Below the pieces are notes generated by a model, which searched no databases, had not been told where the DNA came from, and saw only the letters and a list, made by a program, of their open reading frames with translations. Positions 1-8,597 of a DNA stretch of 25,320 nt are shown one piece after another (positions within the stretch are counted from its first letter, which is position 1; every line of letters begins with the position of its first letter). The DNA is taken from contig DSAV01000103.1 in NCBI GenBank assembly GCA_011046295.1, positions 1 through 25,320 on the forward strand, in the 5' to 3' direction. This DNA comes from Deltaproteobacteria bacterium. GTDB taxonomy: Bacteria; Desulfobacterota; Syntrophia; Syntrophales; Smithellaceae. The translations under genes and the position numbers were made by a program.

Positions 1-143
1 GTCACAGGGGAATGCTCAAATCGGCAATAAATTTTCAAGTCGGTAACTCGTGTAATTAGCATTTTTAATAAATAAATTCTTTATGTTACTTGGTGTTAAA
101 TAATTCTATTCCGGACAGTAGTGGGTTAAAATATATATTTTAT
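1..143. other. Gene-free left edge with a short imperfect direct repeat
   Basis: No convincing reading frame is present. Two imperfect copies of an 11-mer (CAAATCGGCAA at 17-27, CAAGTCGGTAA at 36-46; 9 of 11 match) lie close together. The octamer TCGGTAAC (40-47) is the reverse complement of GTTACCGA, which occurs twice near the right edge (25221-25228 and 25268-25275). Spaced short repeats of this sort are common at the ends of some insertion sequences. This could therefore be the terminal region of an element lying left of the window, but no transposase or complete inverted repeat is visible, so the call stays tentative. Confidence 0.25.
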
Positions 144-197
144 TTGAAAAAGGAATCTACGGCGAGATAAAGTACTGAAAAGATTCCTTTTTTTCAA
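144..197. terminator. Inverted repeat, probable terminator downstream of ssb
   Basis: TTGAAAAAGGAATCT (144-158) pairs with AGATTCCTTTTTTTCAA (181-197), apart from two extra T residues, around a 22-nt loop. It lies about 35 nt beyond the ssb stop codon. The arms are A/T-rich at their outer ends, so a U-tract can form on either strand and the element could act in both directions, ending leftward ssb transcription and any rightward transcription entering from the left. The long loop is unusual for an intrinsic terminator. Confidence 0.5.
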
Positions 198-230
198 TAT
201 CGGCGCAATCAATTAGATTGATCTTGTTCT

Positions 231-635
231 TTAAAAAGGCACATCATCCGAGGACGGATCAGCGCTTCCAGAAGGAGTTTCTGTTGAAGCGCCATCAGCC
301 CTGCTCTGGCCTTTGGAGTCGAGCATCTGCATATTCGAGGCCACAATTTCCGTGGTGAAGCGCTTGATCCCGTCTTTATCTTCCCACGAGCGGGTTTGAA
401 TCCGCCCTTCTATAAAAATAAGCTTACCCTTCACCAGGTAATTGCCGCATATTTCCGCCAACTTTCCGAAGGTAACTATTCTATGCCACTCGGTTTTTTG
501 GACTTTTTCCCCGTTCTTATCTTTCCACTGTTCGTCTGTGGCCATATTGAAATTAGTTACCATCAGGCCTTCCGGTGTGTATCGTACCTCCGGGTCTTTA
601 CCCAGCCGCCCAATCAAAAGTGCCTTGTTTACCAT
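231..635 (-). CDS. ssb: Single-stranded DNA-binding protein
   Basis: The 134-residue product is a typical short bacterial SSB. The N-terminal OB-fold (about residues 1-105) opens with MVNKALLIGRLGKDPEVRYT and includes the conserved stretches TEWHRIVTFGKLAEICGNYL and KGKLIFIEGRIQTRSWEDKDG. A low-complexity Ser/Gly/Asp linker follows, then the acidic tip DDVPF, the docking peptide that binds DNA-repair and replication partners. It coats single-stranded DNA during replication, recombination and repair, usually as a homotetramer. The start is supported by a strong upstream GGGAGGGG Shine-Dalgarno sequence on the minus strand (about 643-650). It is transcribed divergently from lysS, and the inverted repeat at 144-197 probably ends its transcript. 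Confidence 0.97.
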   Translation of the reverse strand: MVNKALLIGRLGKDPEVRYTPEGLMVTNFNMATDEQWKDKNGEKVQKTEWHRIVTFGKLAEICGNYLVKGKLIFIEGRIQTRSWEDKDGIKRFTTEIVASNMQMLDSKGQSRADGASTETPSGSADPSSDDVPF

Positions 636-756
636 TTATACCCCTCCCGTGTGTGGTGTTTTTGACCTATCACACATATATTGCCGGTGGCAAACAAAAT
701 TTATTCTATAAATTCGATTTTAAAAGGTTTATTGGTAACACCGCCTCAATCAGAGC

Positions 757-785
757 TTGACTATTTAATGAAAAAAATATATTCA
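757..785 (+). promoter_or_regulatory. Candidate promoter for the lysS-waaC operon
   Basis: A TTGACT -35-like hexamer (757-762) is followed by TATATT (778-783, 15-nt spacer) or TATTCA (780-785, 17-nt spacer). Neither combination is perfect, but the site lies just upstream of the chosen lysS start and is the best sigma70-like match in the 177-nt region between the divergent ssb and lysS genes. The same region holds a small hairpin (TTGCC-GGT-GGCAA around 682-694) and a 6-bp inverted repeat (TGTGTG 650-655 / CACACA 671-676) that could be an operator for ssb. Neither has independent support. Confidence 0.35.
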
Positions 786-812
786 AACAAACTTTGGGAA
801 AGCAGGGAAATT

Positions 813-2288
813 ATGGAAGATAGTGAACTTTTAAAGGTTCGTCTGGGGAAAATCGCTGATTTGAAACAAGCCGGCATTGAGCTATACCCCAACGACATCC
901 GGCCGCAAAATACGACGTCGCAGATTATTGAAGATTTTGGCGCCGAAGAAGCGGCGTCCCTTTCCGGATTAACGCAAAAATTTTCCATTGCCGGCCGCCT
1001 TATGGCACTACGGAACTTCGGCAAGGCGGCTTTCATTAAAATACAGGACCGCAAAGGGCAAATTCAATGCTATATCGCGAAGAACATAGTTGGTGAAAAA
1101 GCCTACGCAACATTTAAAAAATTGGATGTTGGTGATATCCTTTATATTTCCGGGAAATTGTTCCGCACCAAGACTGATGAACTCACCATTGAAGCCCATG
1201 AATTGCGCCTGGTCGCGAAAGCCATCCGTCCACTACCGGAAAAGTGGCATGGCCTTACGGATATTGAGACCAGATACCGCCAGAGGCATCTGGATTTAAT
1301 TTCCAATCCGTTGGTGAGGAAAGTTTTTGAAAAACGCAGCCGGATTATAAGGCTTATCCGGCAGTTTATGGAAAATCATGATTTTCTGGAGGTGGAAACC
1401 CCGATGATGCAGCCGCGCGCCGGCGGGGCGATGGCGCGCCCCTTCAAAACTCATCATAATGCGCTGAACCAGGATTTTTACCTGCGTATCGCTCCCGAAC
1501 TTTATTTGAAAAGACTTGTTACCGGAGGAATGGAAAGAGTTTATGAGATTAACAAGAATTTCCGTAATGAGGGCATTTCCACTTTTCATAATCCGGAATT
1601 CACCATGCTGGAATTTTATTGTTCATATAAAACCTACGAGGATTTGATGTCTTTCACGGAAGAACTCATAACGTTCGTCGCTGCGGATATTTTCGCAGGG
1701 ATGAAGTTTAATTATCTGGGGACCGAAATCGACCTCACGCCTCCCTGGCGCCGGATTTCAGTGAAGGAAGCCCTGCTGCAGATTACGCGCATGGAGCCTG
1801 CGGCTCTTGAGGATCAGGCCCGCGCGCTGGCTTTTGCCCGAAAAGCAGGCTGTGAAGTCAAGCAAACCGATTCTTTAGGGAAAATTTTAATGGCCATTTT
1901 TGACGAAACCGTGGAGAAAAATCTTGTTCAGCCCACGTTTGTTACACATTATCCGGTGGAAGTTTCTCCTCTTTCACGCCGTTCGGCTAGCGACCCTGAG
2001 TTTACGGATCGTTTTGAACTCTATATTTACGGCAAGGAAATAGCCAACGCCTTTTCGGAATTAAATGATCCGTCCGACCAGCGTGAGAGATTCATGCAAC
2101 AGCTCAAAGAAAAAGAGACGGGTGATGAAGAAGCGCACGAAATGGATGAAGATTATATAAATACTCTGGAATATGCCATGCCGCCCACGGCAGGGGAAGG
2201 CATCGGTATAGACCGCTTGGTAATGCTTTTTACCGATTCCGCCTCCATTCGAGACGTCATTTTGTTCCCACTGCTCAGGACAAAATAA
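813..2288 (+). CDS. lysS: Lysyl-tRNA synthetase, class II
   Basis: LysS charges tRNA-Lys with lysine at the expense of ATP in the cytoplasm. The product has the N-terminal OB-fold anticodon-binding domain (about residues 55-165, including SIAGRLMALRNFGKAAFIKI) and the class II catalytic core. Motif 2 (FRNEGISTFHNPEFTMLEFY) starts near residue 250 and motif 3 (GEGIGIDRLVMLF) near residue 461. An in-frame ATG exists at 681, but the ATG at 813 gives 491 residues, close to the usual LysS length. The extra 44 N-terminal residues look unlike the family, and the sequence GCAGGGA precedes 813 by a few bases. It heads the long rightward gene run; lysS next to lolC/E and lolD is a familiar arrangement in deltaproteobacteria. 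Fairly certain, with the start as the main doubt. Confidence 0.96.
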   Translation: MEDSELLKVRLGKIADLKQAGIELYPNDIRPQNTTSQIIEDFGAEEAASLSGLTQKFSIAGRLMALRNFGKAAFIKIQDRKGQIQCYIAKNIVGEKAYATFKKLDVGDILYISGKLFRTKTDELTIEAHELRLVAKAIRPLPEKWHGLTDIETRYRQRHLDLISNPLVRKVFEKRSRIIRLIRQFMENHDFLEVETPMMQPRAGGAMARPFKTHHNALNQDFYLRIAPELYLKRLVTGGMERVYEINKNFRNEGISTFHNPEFTMLEFYCSYKTYEDLMSFTEELITFVAADIFAGMKFNYLGTEIDLTPPWRRISVKEALLQITRMEPAALEDQARALAFARKAGCEVKQTDSLGKILMAIFDETVEKNLVQPTFVTHYPVEVSPLSRRSASDPEFTDRFELYIYGKEIANAFSELNDPSDQRERFMQQLKEKETGDEEAHEMDEDYINTLEYAMPPTAGEGIGIDRLVMLFTDSASIRDVILFPLLRTK

Positions 2289-2340
2289 ATGGCCACATAG
2301 TCCAATATCCGGATAAGAGAAAAACGCCAGGACAATTTTT

Positions 2341-3624
2341 ATGGGTTACGAATTTTTCATAAGCAAACGTTATCTGAGGGCCAAGCGCAAGCAGGTGTTT
2401 GTATCGATAATTACTTTCATATCGATATTCGGCATTTTTCTAGGCGTGGCTGCCCTGATTATCGTTTTGGCCGTAATGAGCGGGTTTGAACGGGATTTAC
2501 GCGAGAAAATTCTGGGAATAAAGTCACATATAGAAGTGACGGCTGATATCAGCGGCCACGTGAAGAACTATGAAGAAGTTCGGGAAATCATTGCCGGCGT
2601 GAAAGGAGTAGTTGCCTCCACACCGTTTATTTATTCTCAGGCGATGATACGCAGCGGCAATTCGGTAAGCGGTGTGGTTATTCGCGGGCTGGACACGAAA
2701 ACCGCCATGGAAGTCACCAACCTGGGCAAATTACGCGAAGGGACCCTCGAATATCTTGATAAAATTCCCCCGGAAGCATTACAGGCGGTTCACGGTCAAA
2801 ACACGCATTTAAGCGGTATTGTTATCGGCAGGGAAATGGCGCGCAATCTGGGTATTTTTCTTTTTGACACCATTGACATCATTTCGCCCATGGGCATTTC
2901 CACGCCGATGGGGATGGTGCCGCGCATGAAAAAGTTTATCGTGGTTGGAATTTTTGAATCAGGCTTTTACGAGTATGATTTGACCCTTGCTTTTTTATCG
3001 CTGAAAAGCGCGCAGGAATTTTTACAGATGGAAGACGCCGTTACCGGAATAGATATAATTGTCGATGATATTTATAAGGCTGATGTTATTGCCCGGGATA
3101 TTCAAAGCAAGTTAGGTTTTCCTTACTGGGCGAATAACTGGATGCAGATGAATAGAAATCTGTTTGCCGCTCTTAAACTGGAGCGTCGCGTCATGTTTAT
3201 AATTTTAAGCCTGATTGTTCTTGTTGCCGCTTTCAACATCATCAGCGCGCTGATTATGGTTGTTATGGATAAAAACAAGGATATCGCGATTTTGAAGTCG
3301 ATGGGAGCTACTTCCGTAAGCATTATGAAAACATTTATGTACCAGGGCCTTATAGTCGGCATGATCGGAACGTTTCTGGGCTGTATCGCCGGCCTTTCCG
3401 TCGCTTGGAACATTCAGAAAATATCTCTTTTTGTCGAGAAGGTTTTCAATTTTCAGATTTTACCGGGTGACGTCTACTATTTGAGCGAGCTGCCCTCTCA
3501 GGTAAACTATGGCGATGTGGCGATTATCATGATCGGCACGATGCTGATATGCCTTTTATCCACTATTTACCCATCACTGAGAGCGTCGCGACTGGACCCG
3601 GCGGAAGCGCTAAGGTACGAATAA
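2341..3624 (+). CDS. lolC: Lipoprotein-releasing ABC transporter, permease (LolC/LolE family)
   Basis: This is the membrane subunit of the inner-membrane complex that extracts mature lipoproteins and passes them to the periplasmic carrier LolA. The 427 residues show the MacB/LolC topology: TM1 about 20-46, a large periplasmic domain (about 47-278), then three segments near 283-308, 335-357 and 392-412. The C-terminal end YPSLRASRLDPAEALRYE is typical of the family. The N-terminal part (YRLRAK-like stretch and SGFERDLREKILGIKSHIEV) also matches LolC/LolE. The ATPase gene lolD follows after 22 nt. Only one permease gene is present, where E. coli has separate LolC and LolE; a homodimeric arrangement is therefore likely but not shown, and the C-versus-E label is arbitrary. 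No LolA or LolB gene is in the window. Confidence 0.92.
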   Translation: MGYEFFISKRYLRAKRKQVFVSIITFISIFGIFLGVAALIIVLAVMSGFERDLREKILGIKSHIEVTADISGHVKNYEEVREIIAGVKGVVASTPFIYSQAMIRSGNSVSGVVIRGLDTKTAMEVTNLGKLREGTLEYLDKIPPEALQAVHGQNTHLSGIVIGREMARNLGIFLFDTIDIISPMGISTPMGMVPRMKKFIVVGIFESGFYEYDLTLAFLSLKSAQEFLQMEDAVTGIDIIVDDIYKADVIARDIQSKLGFPYWANNWMQMNRNLFAALKLERRVMFIILSLIVLVAAFNIISALIMVVMDKNKDIAILKSMGATSVSIMKTFMYQGLIVGMIGTFLGCIAGLSVAWNIQKISLFVEKVFNFQILPGDVYYLSELPSQVNYGDVAIIMIGTMLICLLSTIYPSLRASRLDPAEALRYE

Positions 3625-3646
3625 TAATTTTCGTGAATTAAAGAAA

Positions 3647-4318
3647 ATGATCAGACTTGATAATTTATCAAAAACTTTTTTTAAAGACGGCGCTAAGATA
3701 GAGGTGCTGCGCGGTTTGAATCTGGAAATCGCCCGGGGGGAGTCACTGGCAATGCTCGGTGTTTCCGGCGCTGGGAAAAGCACGCTTATTCATATACTTG
3801 GCACGATTGATCATCCGACGGGGGGACATTTGCATATAAACGGGCTGGATGTCTTTGAATGGGATGAAAAAAAGAAGGCCCGTTTCCGCAACGCGACCAT
3901 TGGGTTTATTTTTCAGTTCAACAATTTGCTGCCGGAATTTGACGCCCTGGAAAACACCATGATGCCGGCGCTGATCGGCAAAATGTCCCGGAAGCAGGCC
4001 GCCTCCAAGGCTGCCAAATTACTGGGGGAAGTAGGTCTCGAGCACCGTTTGAAACACAAGCCCGGAGAGCTTTCCGGCGGCGAACAGCAGCGTGTCGCTA
4101 TTGCCCGCGCGCTGGTAATGGAGCCGGAAATAATCCTTGCCGACGAGCCTACGGGAAACCTTGACACGGAGACCGGAAAAAAGATAGAAGACATCCTGAT
4201 TGAGATGAATAGGACGAGAAAGATTACACTCGTTGTAGTGACGCATAACAAACTACTTGCAGAAAGGATGTCGCGCAGGATCGGACTGCGCGACGGAAAA
4301 ATTTATGATTACGAATAA
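3647..4318 (+). CDS. lolD: Lipoprotein-releasing ABC transporter, ATP-binding protein
   Basis: This is the cytoplasmic ATPase that powers lipoprotein release through the adjacent LolC/E permease. All nucleotide-binding motifs are intact in 223 residues: Walker A GVSGAGKST (38-46), Q-loop Gln90, signature LSGGEQQR (from 142), Walker B IILADEPTGNLD (from 162) and the switch His200. The FQFNNLLPEFDALENTMMPALI segment after the Q-loop is characteristic of the LolD/MacB/FtsE branch. The start ATG at 3647 has only a weak ribosome site, consistent with translation coupled to lolC/E. The 3' end overlaps the start of bamA by 14 nt. Function is assigned from family and from the permease next door. Confidence 0.94.
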   Translation: MIRLDNLSKTFFKDGAKIEVLRGLNLEIARGESLAMLGVSGAGKSTLIHILGTIDHPTGGHLHINGLDVFEWDEKKKARFRNATIGFIFQFNNLLPEFDALENTMMPALIGKMSRKQAASKAAKLLGEVGLEHRLKHKPGELSGGEQQRVAIARALVMEPEIILADEPTGNLDTETGKKIEDILIEMNRTRKITLVVVTHNKLLAERMSRRIGLRDGKIYDYE

Positions 4319-6956
4319 AGTTACCCGTTCTCTCGGCTTTTTTTGTTTAGTTACGGCATTTGTTTTTTTTATTCCGGCTCAGGCGCAGGAATTGAAAAAA
4401 ATCAGTGTATTTCCTTTCCAAGTTTACAGCAAAGAGGACAGCGCGGCTATTCAGGCGTCTTTCTACAGAATATTATCGGAAGAATTGAAGAAAGAAAAGC
4501 TCGTGCGATTAGTTCCGGCGGATTCCTTCCTGAGGGACAAAGTAATAATAGATGAAAAGACGGCCGTGCAAACCGGCAGATCCTTAGGCGCGGATTTTAC
4601 GATTATCGGCAGTCTCACCAAGGTTGGCGAATCACTGAGTGTTGATGCCAAAGTGGTAGACGTCAAAAAGGCGGCTATTTCACCCGCGGTCTTTCTTGAA
4701 GAAAGAGGTCTGGAAAACCTCGGTAGCATCGCCAGGCAGCTAAAAACCGAAATTGTTTTCCGGGCGGGTTTAATCGAAAAAATTGCCAAAGTTGAAGTCG
4801 AGGGAAACCGCAAAATCGAAGATGCCGCCATTCTTAATAAAATTAAGAGTAGAGCCGGTGATCCCTATATTCAGGAAAATATCACCGCCGATATTAAAAC
4901 TATTTTCAGGATGGGGCTTTTTCTGGATGTCAGCGCGTCGGCGGCTTCGACTCCGGAGGGAAAAATTGTAACTTTCAGCGTTTTGGAAAGAGGCCTTATT
5001 TCCGATATTCAGATTAAAGGCAACAAGGCGCTCGGTAGAAATGACATCATGGAAGTCCTGACAATAAAAGTCAGGGAGACACTCGATCAGGAAAAAATTA
5101 AAGCCGACATTGGCAGAATTAAAAATCTTTATGACAGCAAAGGTTATTATAACGCGGAAATAAACGATGTAATTGAGACGGACGGAGAAAAAGATTTCCG
5201 GGTGGTGCTTAATATTGAAGAAAATGAAAAACTATATATTAAAGCAATAACTTTTGAAGGCAATGAAGCGTACTCTACAAAAGAGCTGAAAAACATGATG
5301 GATACTGCCGAGCGCCGATTTTTCAGCTTTTTATCAGGCGACGGGCTGCTCAACCGCGATCAACTTAAGCAGGATATCGGTAAAATAAACGCTTATTATT
5401 TCAACAATGGTTTCATCCACGCCCAGGTGGGAGAACCGGAGATAAAATTTGACAAAAAAGGTCTCTATATAAATATTCCAATTAAAGAGGGCAAAAGATT
5501 TAAGTTTGGTGAAATTTCGATTTCCGGCGATGTACTGCAAAAACCGCGCAATGAGCTTTCGGCTTCTTTGAAAATAACACAAGGAAATAATTACAATCGT
5601 GAGCAAATAATCCGGGATATAGATTTTCTGGTTCAGGCCTGTAATGACGAAGGCTACGCGTACGCCGATGTTAACCCCATAGTTGAAATCAGAGACAAAG
5701 AACAACTTGTAGATGTAAACTTTCAGATAATCAAGGGCGAGCTGGTCTATATCAACCGCATAGCCATCAGCGGCAACACTGTGACGCGTGATAAGGTAAT
5801 ACGCCGTCAATTGGCGATTGTTGAAGGGGATTTGTATTCCAGCGCCAAGCTGAAAAAAAGTTACGAGAATTTAAACTGGCTGCGGTATTTTGAAGAAGTT
5901 GATTTCCAGACCGACAAAGGCCCGGAAGAGGACAAAATGAACGTTAATATACGGGTCAGGGAAAAAAATACCGGTATGTTTATGATCGGCGCGGGTTACA
6001 GCGCGGTTGACCGGGCAGTAATCATGGCACAGGTCGCGCAGCAGAATTTTTTGGGCTACGGTCAGACATTGCAACTGAAAGCGTCTTTAGGTTCTTCCAG
6101 CAATATGTATGAACTGTCTTTTGTTGAGCCCTGGCTTTTTGATATTCCTCTTTGGACAAAAGCTGATCTCTGGAAATACCGCAAGGAGTATGACTCCTAT
6201 AATTTGGATACTCATGGTGGGGGCCTTACTCTTGGGCATCCTATTTGGGAAAAAATTGTCGGCTATGTTGGTTATAATTTTAGTTCCAATGATATTAGAG
6301 ATGTTAAGGTTAACGCTCCTGAATCGATAAGTAAACAGGCAGGCAAAAGAACGACCAGTTCCATAGGCATTACATTGGCGCGGAACACCACGGATGATAG
6401 GATGTTCCCGACAAAAGGAACACAATCAAGTGTTTCCGTTATGTACGCGGGATTGGGTGGAAACGTGAAAATGGTAAAATATTCCGCCGGCGCAAGTGTT
6501 TATATTCCTCTTTTCTGGGATATGGTATTTGTAACCAAGGGGCGGATGGGGTATATCCAAAATTTGGATGACTCTACAGATAAAATACCGATTTATGAAA
6601 GATATGTTCTGGGCGGAATAACCACCATACGCGGTTTGCGTTATGTCGGTCCGATTGATGGAGGAACAGCCGATGTAATTGGCGGAACAACAATGATGGT
6701 TTTCAATGTTGAGCTTGTTTTTCCGCTCATCAAAAATGCCGGTATAAAGGGAGTTGTTTTCTATGATGCCGGTAATGCCTGGAATTACGGTGGCGCATAT
6801 AAATTTGATGATTTGAGGCAATCAGTTGGCGGCGGCATTCGCTGGTATTCACCAATTGGACCCCTGCGGCTGGAATATGGTTACCCAATTGATAATAATG
6901 GCCTTATTGATAATGATGGAGGCCGCTGGGAATTTACCATCGGCATGTTTATGTAA
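4305..6956 (+). CDS. bamA: Outer membrane protein assembly factor BamA with an extra N-terminal domain
   Basis: BamA is the core of the complex that folds beta-barrel proteins into the outer membrane. From the ATG at 4305 the product is 883 residues, against about 810 in E. coli. A signal peptide runs to about residue 27 (…FFIPAQA|Q). Residues about 30-155 form an extra domain beginning ELKKISVFPFQVYSKED and including GADFTIIGSLTKVGESLSVDAKVVDV, which resembles the CsgG/FlgO/TolB-N type fold. Five POTRA domains follow (about 158-229, 230-307, 308-398, 399-480, 481-557), then the 16-stranded barrel (about 558-883). Barrel hallmarks are the loop-6 motif GGITTIRGLRYVGP (about 770-783) and FYDAGNAW. 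The final residues are GMFM, so the usual terminal Phe is penultimate. The upstream in-frame ATG at 4257 lies deep inside lolD and would bury the signal peptide. skp follows. Confidence 0.96.
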   Translation: MITNKVTRSLGFFCLVTAFVFFIPAQAQELKKISVFPFQVYSKEDSAAIQASFYRILSEELKKEKLVRLVPADSFLRDKVIIDEKTAVQTGRSLGADFTIIGSLTKVGESLSVDAKVVDVKKAAISPAVFLEERGLENLGSIARQLKTEIVFRAGLIEKIAKVEVEGNRKIEDAAILNKIKSRAGDPYIQENITADIKTIFRMGLFLDVSASAASTPEGKIVTFSVLERGLISDIQIKGNKALGRNDIMEVLTIKVRETLDQEKIKADIGRIKNLYDSKGYYNAEINDVIETDGEKDFRVVLNIEENEKLYIKAITFEGNEAYSTKELKNMMDTAERRFFSFLSGDGLLNRDQLKQDIGKINAYYFNNGFIHAQVGEPEIKFDKKGLYINIPIKEGKRFKFGEISISGDVLQKPRNELSASLKITQGNNYNREQIIRDIDFLVQACNDEGYAYADVNPIVEIRDKEQLVDVNFQIIKGELVYINRIAISGNTVTRDKVIRRQLAIVEGDLYSSAKLKKSYENLNWLRYFEEVDFQTDKGPEEDKMNVNIRVREKNTGMFMIGAGYSAVDRAVIMAQVAQQNFLGYGQTLQLKASLGSSSNMYELSFVEPWLFDIPLWTKADLWKYRKEYDSYNLDTHGGGLTLGHPIWEKIVGYVGYNFSSNDIRDVKVNAPESISKQAGKRTTSSIGITLARNTTDDRMFPTKGTQSSVSVMYAGLGGNVKMVKYSAGASVYIPLFWDMVFVTKGRMGYIQNLDDSTDKIPIYERYVLGGITTIRGLRYVGPIDGGTADVIGGTTMMVFNVELVFPLIKNAGIKGVVFYDAGNAWNYGGAYKFDDLRQSVGGGIRWYSPIGPLRLEYGYPIDNNGLIDNDGGRWEFTIGMFM

Positions 6957-7009
6957 ACGAGGTAATGGATAATACATTATTCGCTAATATAATTAAAAGG
7001 AGATTAATC

Positions 7010-7528
7010 ATGAAAAAAAATATTTGTGTACTAGCAGCGGTTATTTTGCTGATTTTTGTCTGGAATACAAGTTCCTACGCCCAGGATAAAATTGGTTTCA
7101 TCAACATCCGGGAGGTTATCCAGACTTCCAACGCGGGCAAGAAGGCGGGCGACGAAATGAAAAAGATAGCGGACAGAAAACAGGCGCAAATAACGTCGGC
7201 GGAAAGAGAATTGAAAAGTCTTAAGGAAGAGCTGGATAAGAAAAGCTCGGTGATGACAGCCTCGGCGCGTCGGGAAAAAGAATCAACTTATCAAAGAAAA
7301 CTACGCGATTATCAACTGCTGGTTAACGATGCCAACGAAGAACTGCAGAAAAAAGATCAGGAAGTTTTTCAAAAACTGATGCCCGATATAATGAAGATTG
7401 TTCGTTCCGTGGCAGAAAAGGAAAAATACACATTGATTATTGATGTGGCAACGATGCCGGTACCCTACTTTGACAAGTCAAGGGATATAAGTAAAAAAAT
7501 TATTGAAGAATTTAACAAGGCCAAATAG
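7010..7528 (+). CDS. skp: Periplasmic chaperone, Skp/OmpH family
   Basis: Skp holds unfolded outer-membrane proteins in the periplasm and delivers them to BamA, whose gene is immediately upstream. The 172-residue product has a signal peptide (MKKNICVLAAVILLIFVW, cleavage after SSYA), the start of the mature protein at QDKIGFINIREVI, and a long charged coiled-coil (about residues 40-130) that would form the tentacles. The C-terminal part closes with YTLIIDVATMPVPYFDKSRD, as in other family members. The ATG at 7010 is chosen over an in-frame ATG at 6965 because it has a strong AAAGGAGA ribosome site (about 6996-7003) and puts the signal peptide at the N-terminus. Confidence 0.93.
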   Translation: MKKNICVLAAVILLIFVWNTSSYAQDKIGFINIREVIQTSNAGKKAGDEMKKIADRKQAQITSAERELKSLKEELDKKSSVMTASARREKESTYQRKLRDYQLLVNDANEELQKKDQEVFQKLMPDIMKIVRSVAEKEKYTLIIDVATMPVPYFDKSRDISKKIIEEFNKAK

Positions 7529-7546
7529 CCGGGTTGACTTCTTTTT

Positions 7547-8593
7547 ATGAAAATAGCACTAAAGGAAATAGCCCGGATTCTTGGCGGCGAGCTTCGTGGC
7601 CACGAAAACGTGGTTATCTGCGATGTAAATTCCATAGAAGAGGCCGGGGAAGGTGAAATTACTTTTGTTGCCGGTAAGAAGTACGTAAAGAAATTACATG
7701 AGACAAAAGCGTCGGCGGTTATTGTTCCCGCGCAGTTAGAAGCGCCAGGCAAGAATCTTGTTATTGTGCCCGATCCATATGTTGCCTTCGCCAAGCTGCT
7801 GGCCCTTTTTCATCCGCAGCAGCACGCGCAAAAAGGTGTCAGTCCGGATGCTTATATTGACGAAGGCGCGATTGTTTCTCCGGAGGCCAATATTTTTCCC
7901 CGGGCTTTCATCAGCCGCGGCGCGAAAATTGAAAAGGGAGCAGTTATTTATCCGGGTGTTTTTATCGGACAAGATGTTTGTGTTGGTGAAAACTCCGTTT
8001 TATACGCCAATGTTACTGTTTATCACTCCTGTGTCATCGCCAAGAGGGTTATTTTACACTCCGGCGTTGTTATCGGCGCTGATGGACTCGGTTTTGCCAA
8101 TCCGGGAAAGGAAAACAACAAAATTCCGCAGGTGGGATTTGTGCAGATTGACGACGACGCGGAAATCGGAGCCAACAGCACTGTAGACCGCGCGACTATG
8201 GGGAAAACCTGGATTAAGCGCAATGTGAAAATCGATAATCTGGTGCAGGTGGCACATAATGTCGTGATCGGTGAAAATTCGGTTTTGGCTGCCATGGTGG
8301 GAATATCCGGGAGTACACGCTTGGGCAATGGAGTTATTGTCGGCGGACAGACGGGCATGGTTGACCATATAAATATCGGTGATAATGTGATGATTGGTGC
8401 CGGTTCCAAAATACATAAAGACATCCCGGCGGGTCAGATTGTCGGCGGAAGGCCGCAGATGCCTTATAAATTGTGGCTGAGAAGTGAGGCATGCCAGAGC
8501 AGGCTGCCGGAGATGAGGGCCTCTATAGAAATGCTTCTGGAAAAAGTTCAACAGCTTGAAAAAACGATAAATATAAAAAATGGAAAAGGTTAA
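7547..8593 (+). CDS. lpxD: UDP-3-O-acylglucosamine N-acyltransferase
   Basis: LpxD adds the second acyl chain, transferring 3-hydroxyacyl from ACP to the 2-amino group of the lipid A precursor. The 348 residues contain the N-terminal uridine-binding domain (about 1-100), a left-handed beta-helix of hexapeptide repeats (about 100-300) and a C-terminal helix (about 318-345). The catalytic histidine is His237 in NLVQVAHNVVIG. GADGLGFA and the NSTVDRATMGKT stretch are also LpxD-specific. It starts 18 nt after skp and is followed after 4 nt by lpxA. fabZ, which often separates the two, is not here. Confidence 0.96.
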   Translation: MKIALKEIARILGGELRGHENVVICDVNSIEEAGEGEITFVAGKKYVKKLHETKASAVIVPAQLEAPGKNLVIVPDPYVAFAKLLALFHPQQHAQKGVSPDAYIDEGAIVSPEANIFPRAFISRGAKIEKGAVIYPGVFIGQDVCVGENSVLYANVTVYHSCVIAKRVILHSGVVIGADGLGFANPGKENNKIPQVGFVQIDDDAEIGANSTVDRATMGKTWIKRNVKIDNLVQVAHNVVIGENSVLAAMVGISGSTRLGNGVIVGGQTGMVDHINIGDNVMIGAGSKIHKDIPAGQIVGGRPQMPYKLWLRSEACQSRLPEMRASIEMLLEKVQQLEKTINIKNGKG

Positions 8594-8597
8594 GTAA

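Noticed and set aside
681..812. N-terminal extension of LysS from ATG 681
   Set aside because: It would add 44 residues unlike the family, it overlaps the probable promoter, and ATG 813 gives the normal length with a nearby ribosome site.
4257..4304. Upstream BamA start at 4257
   Set aside because: It lies within lolD and would place 16 charged residues before a clean signal peptide that begins at 4305.
5334..5810. 158-codon frame antisense to bamA
   Set aside because: It lies wholly inside the bamA reading frame and shows no recognisable motif or ribosome site; it is a shadow of biased codon use.
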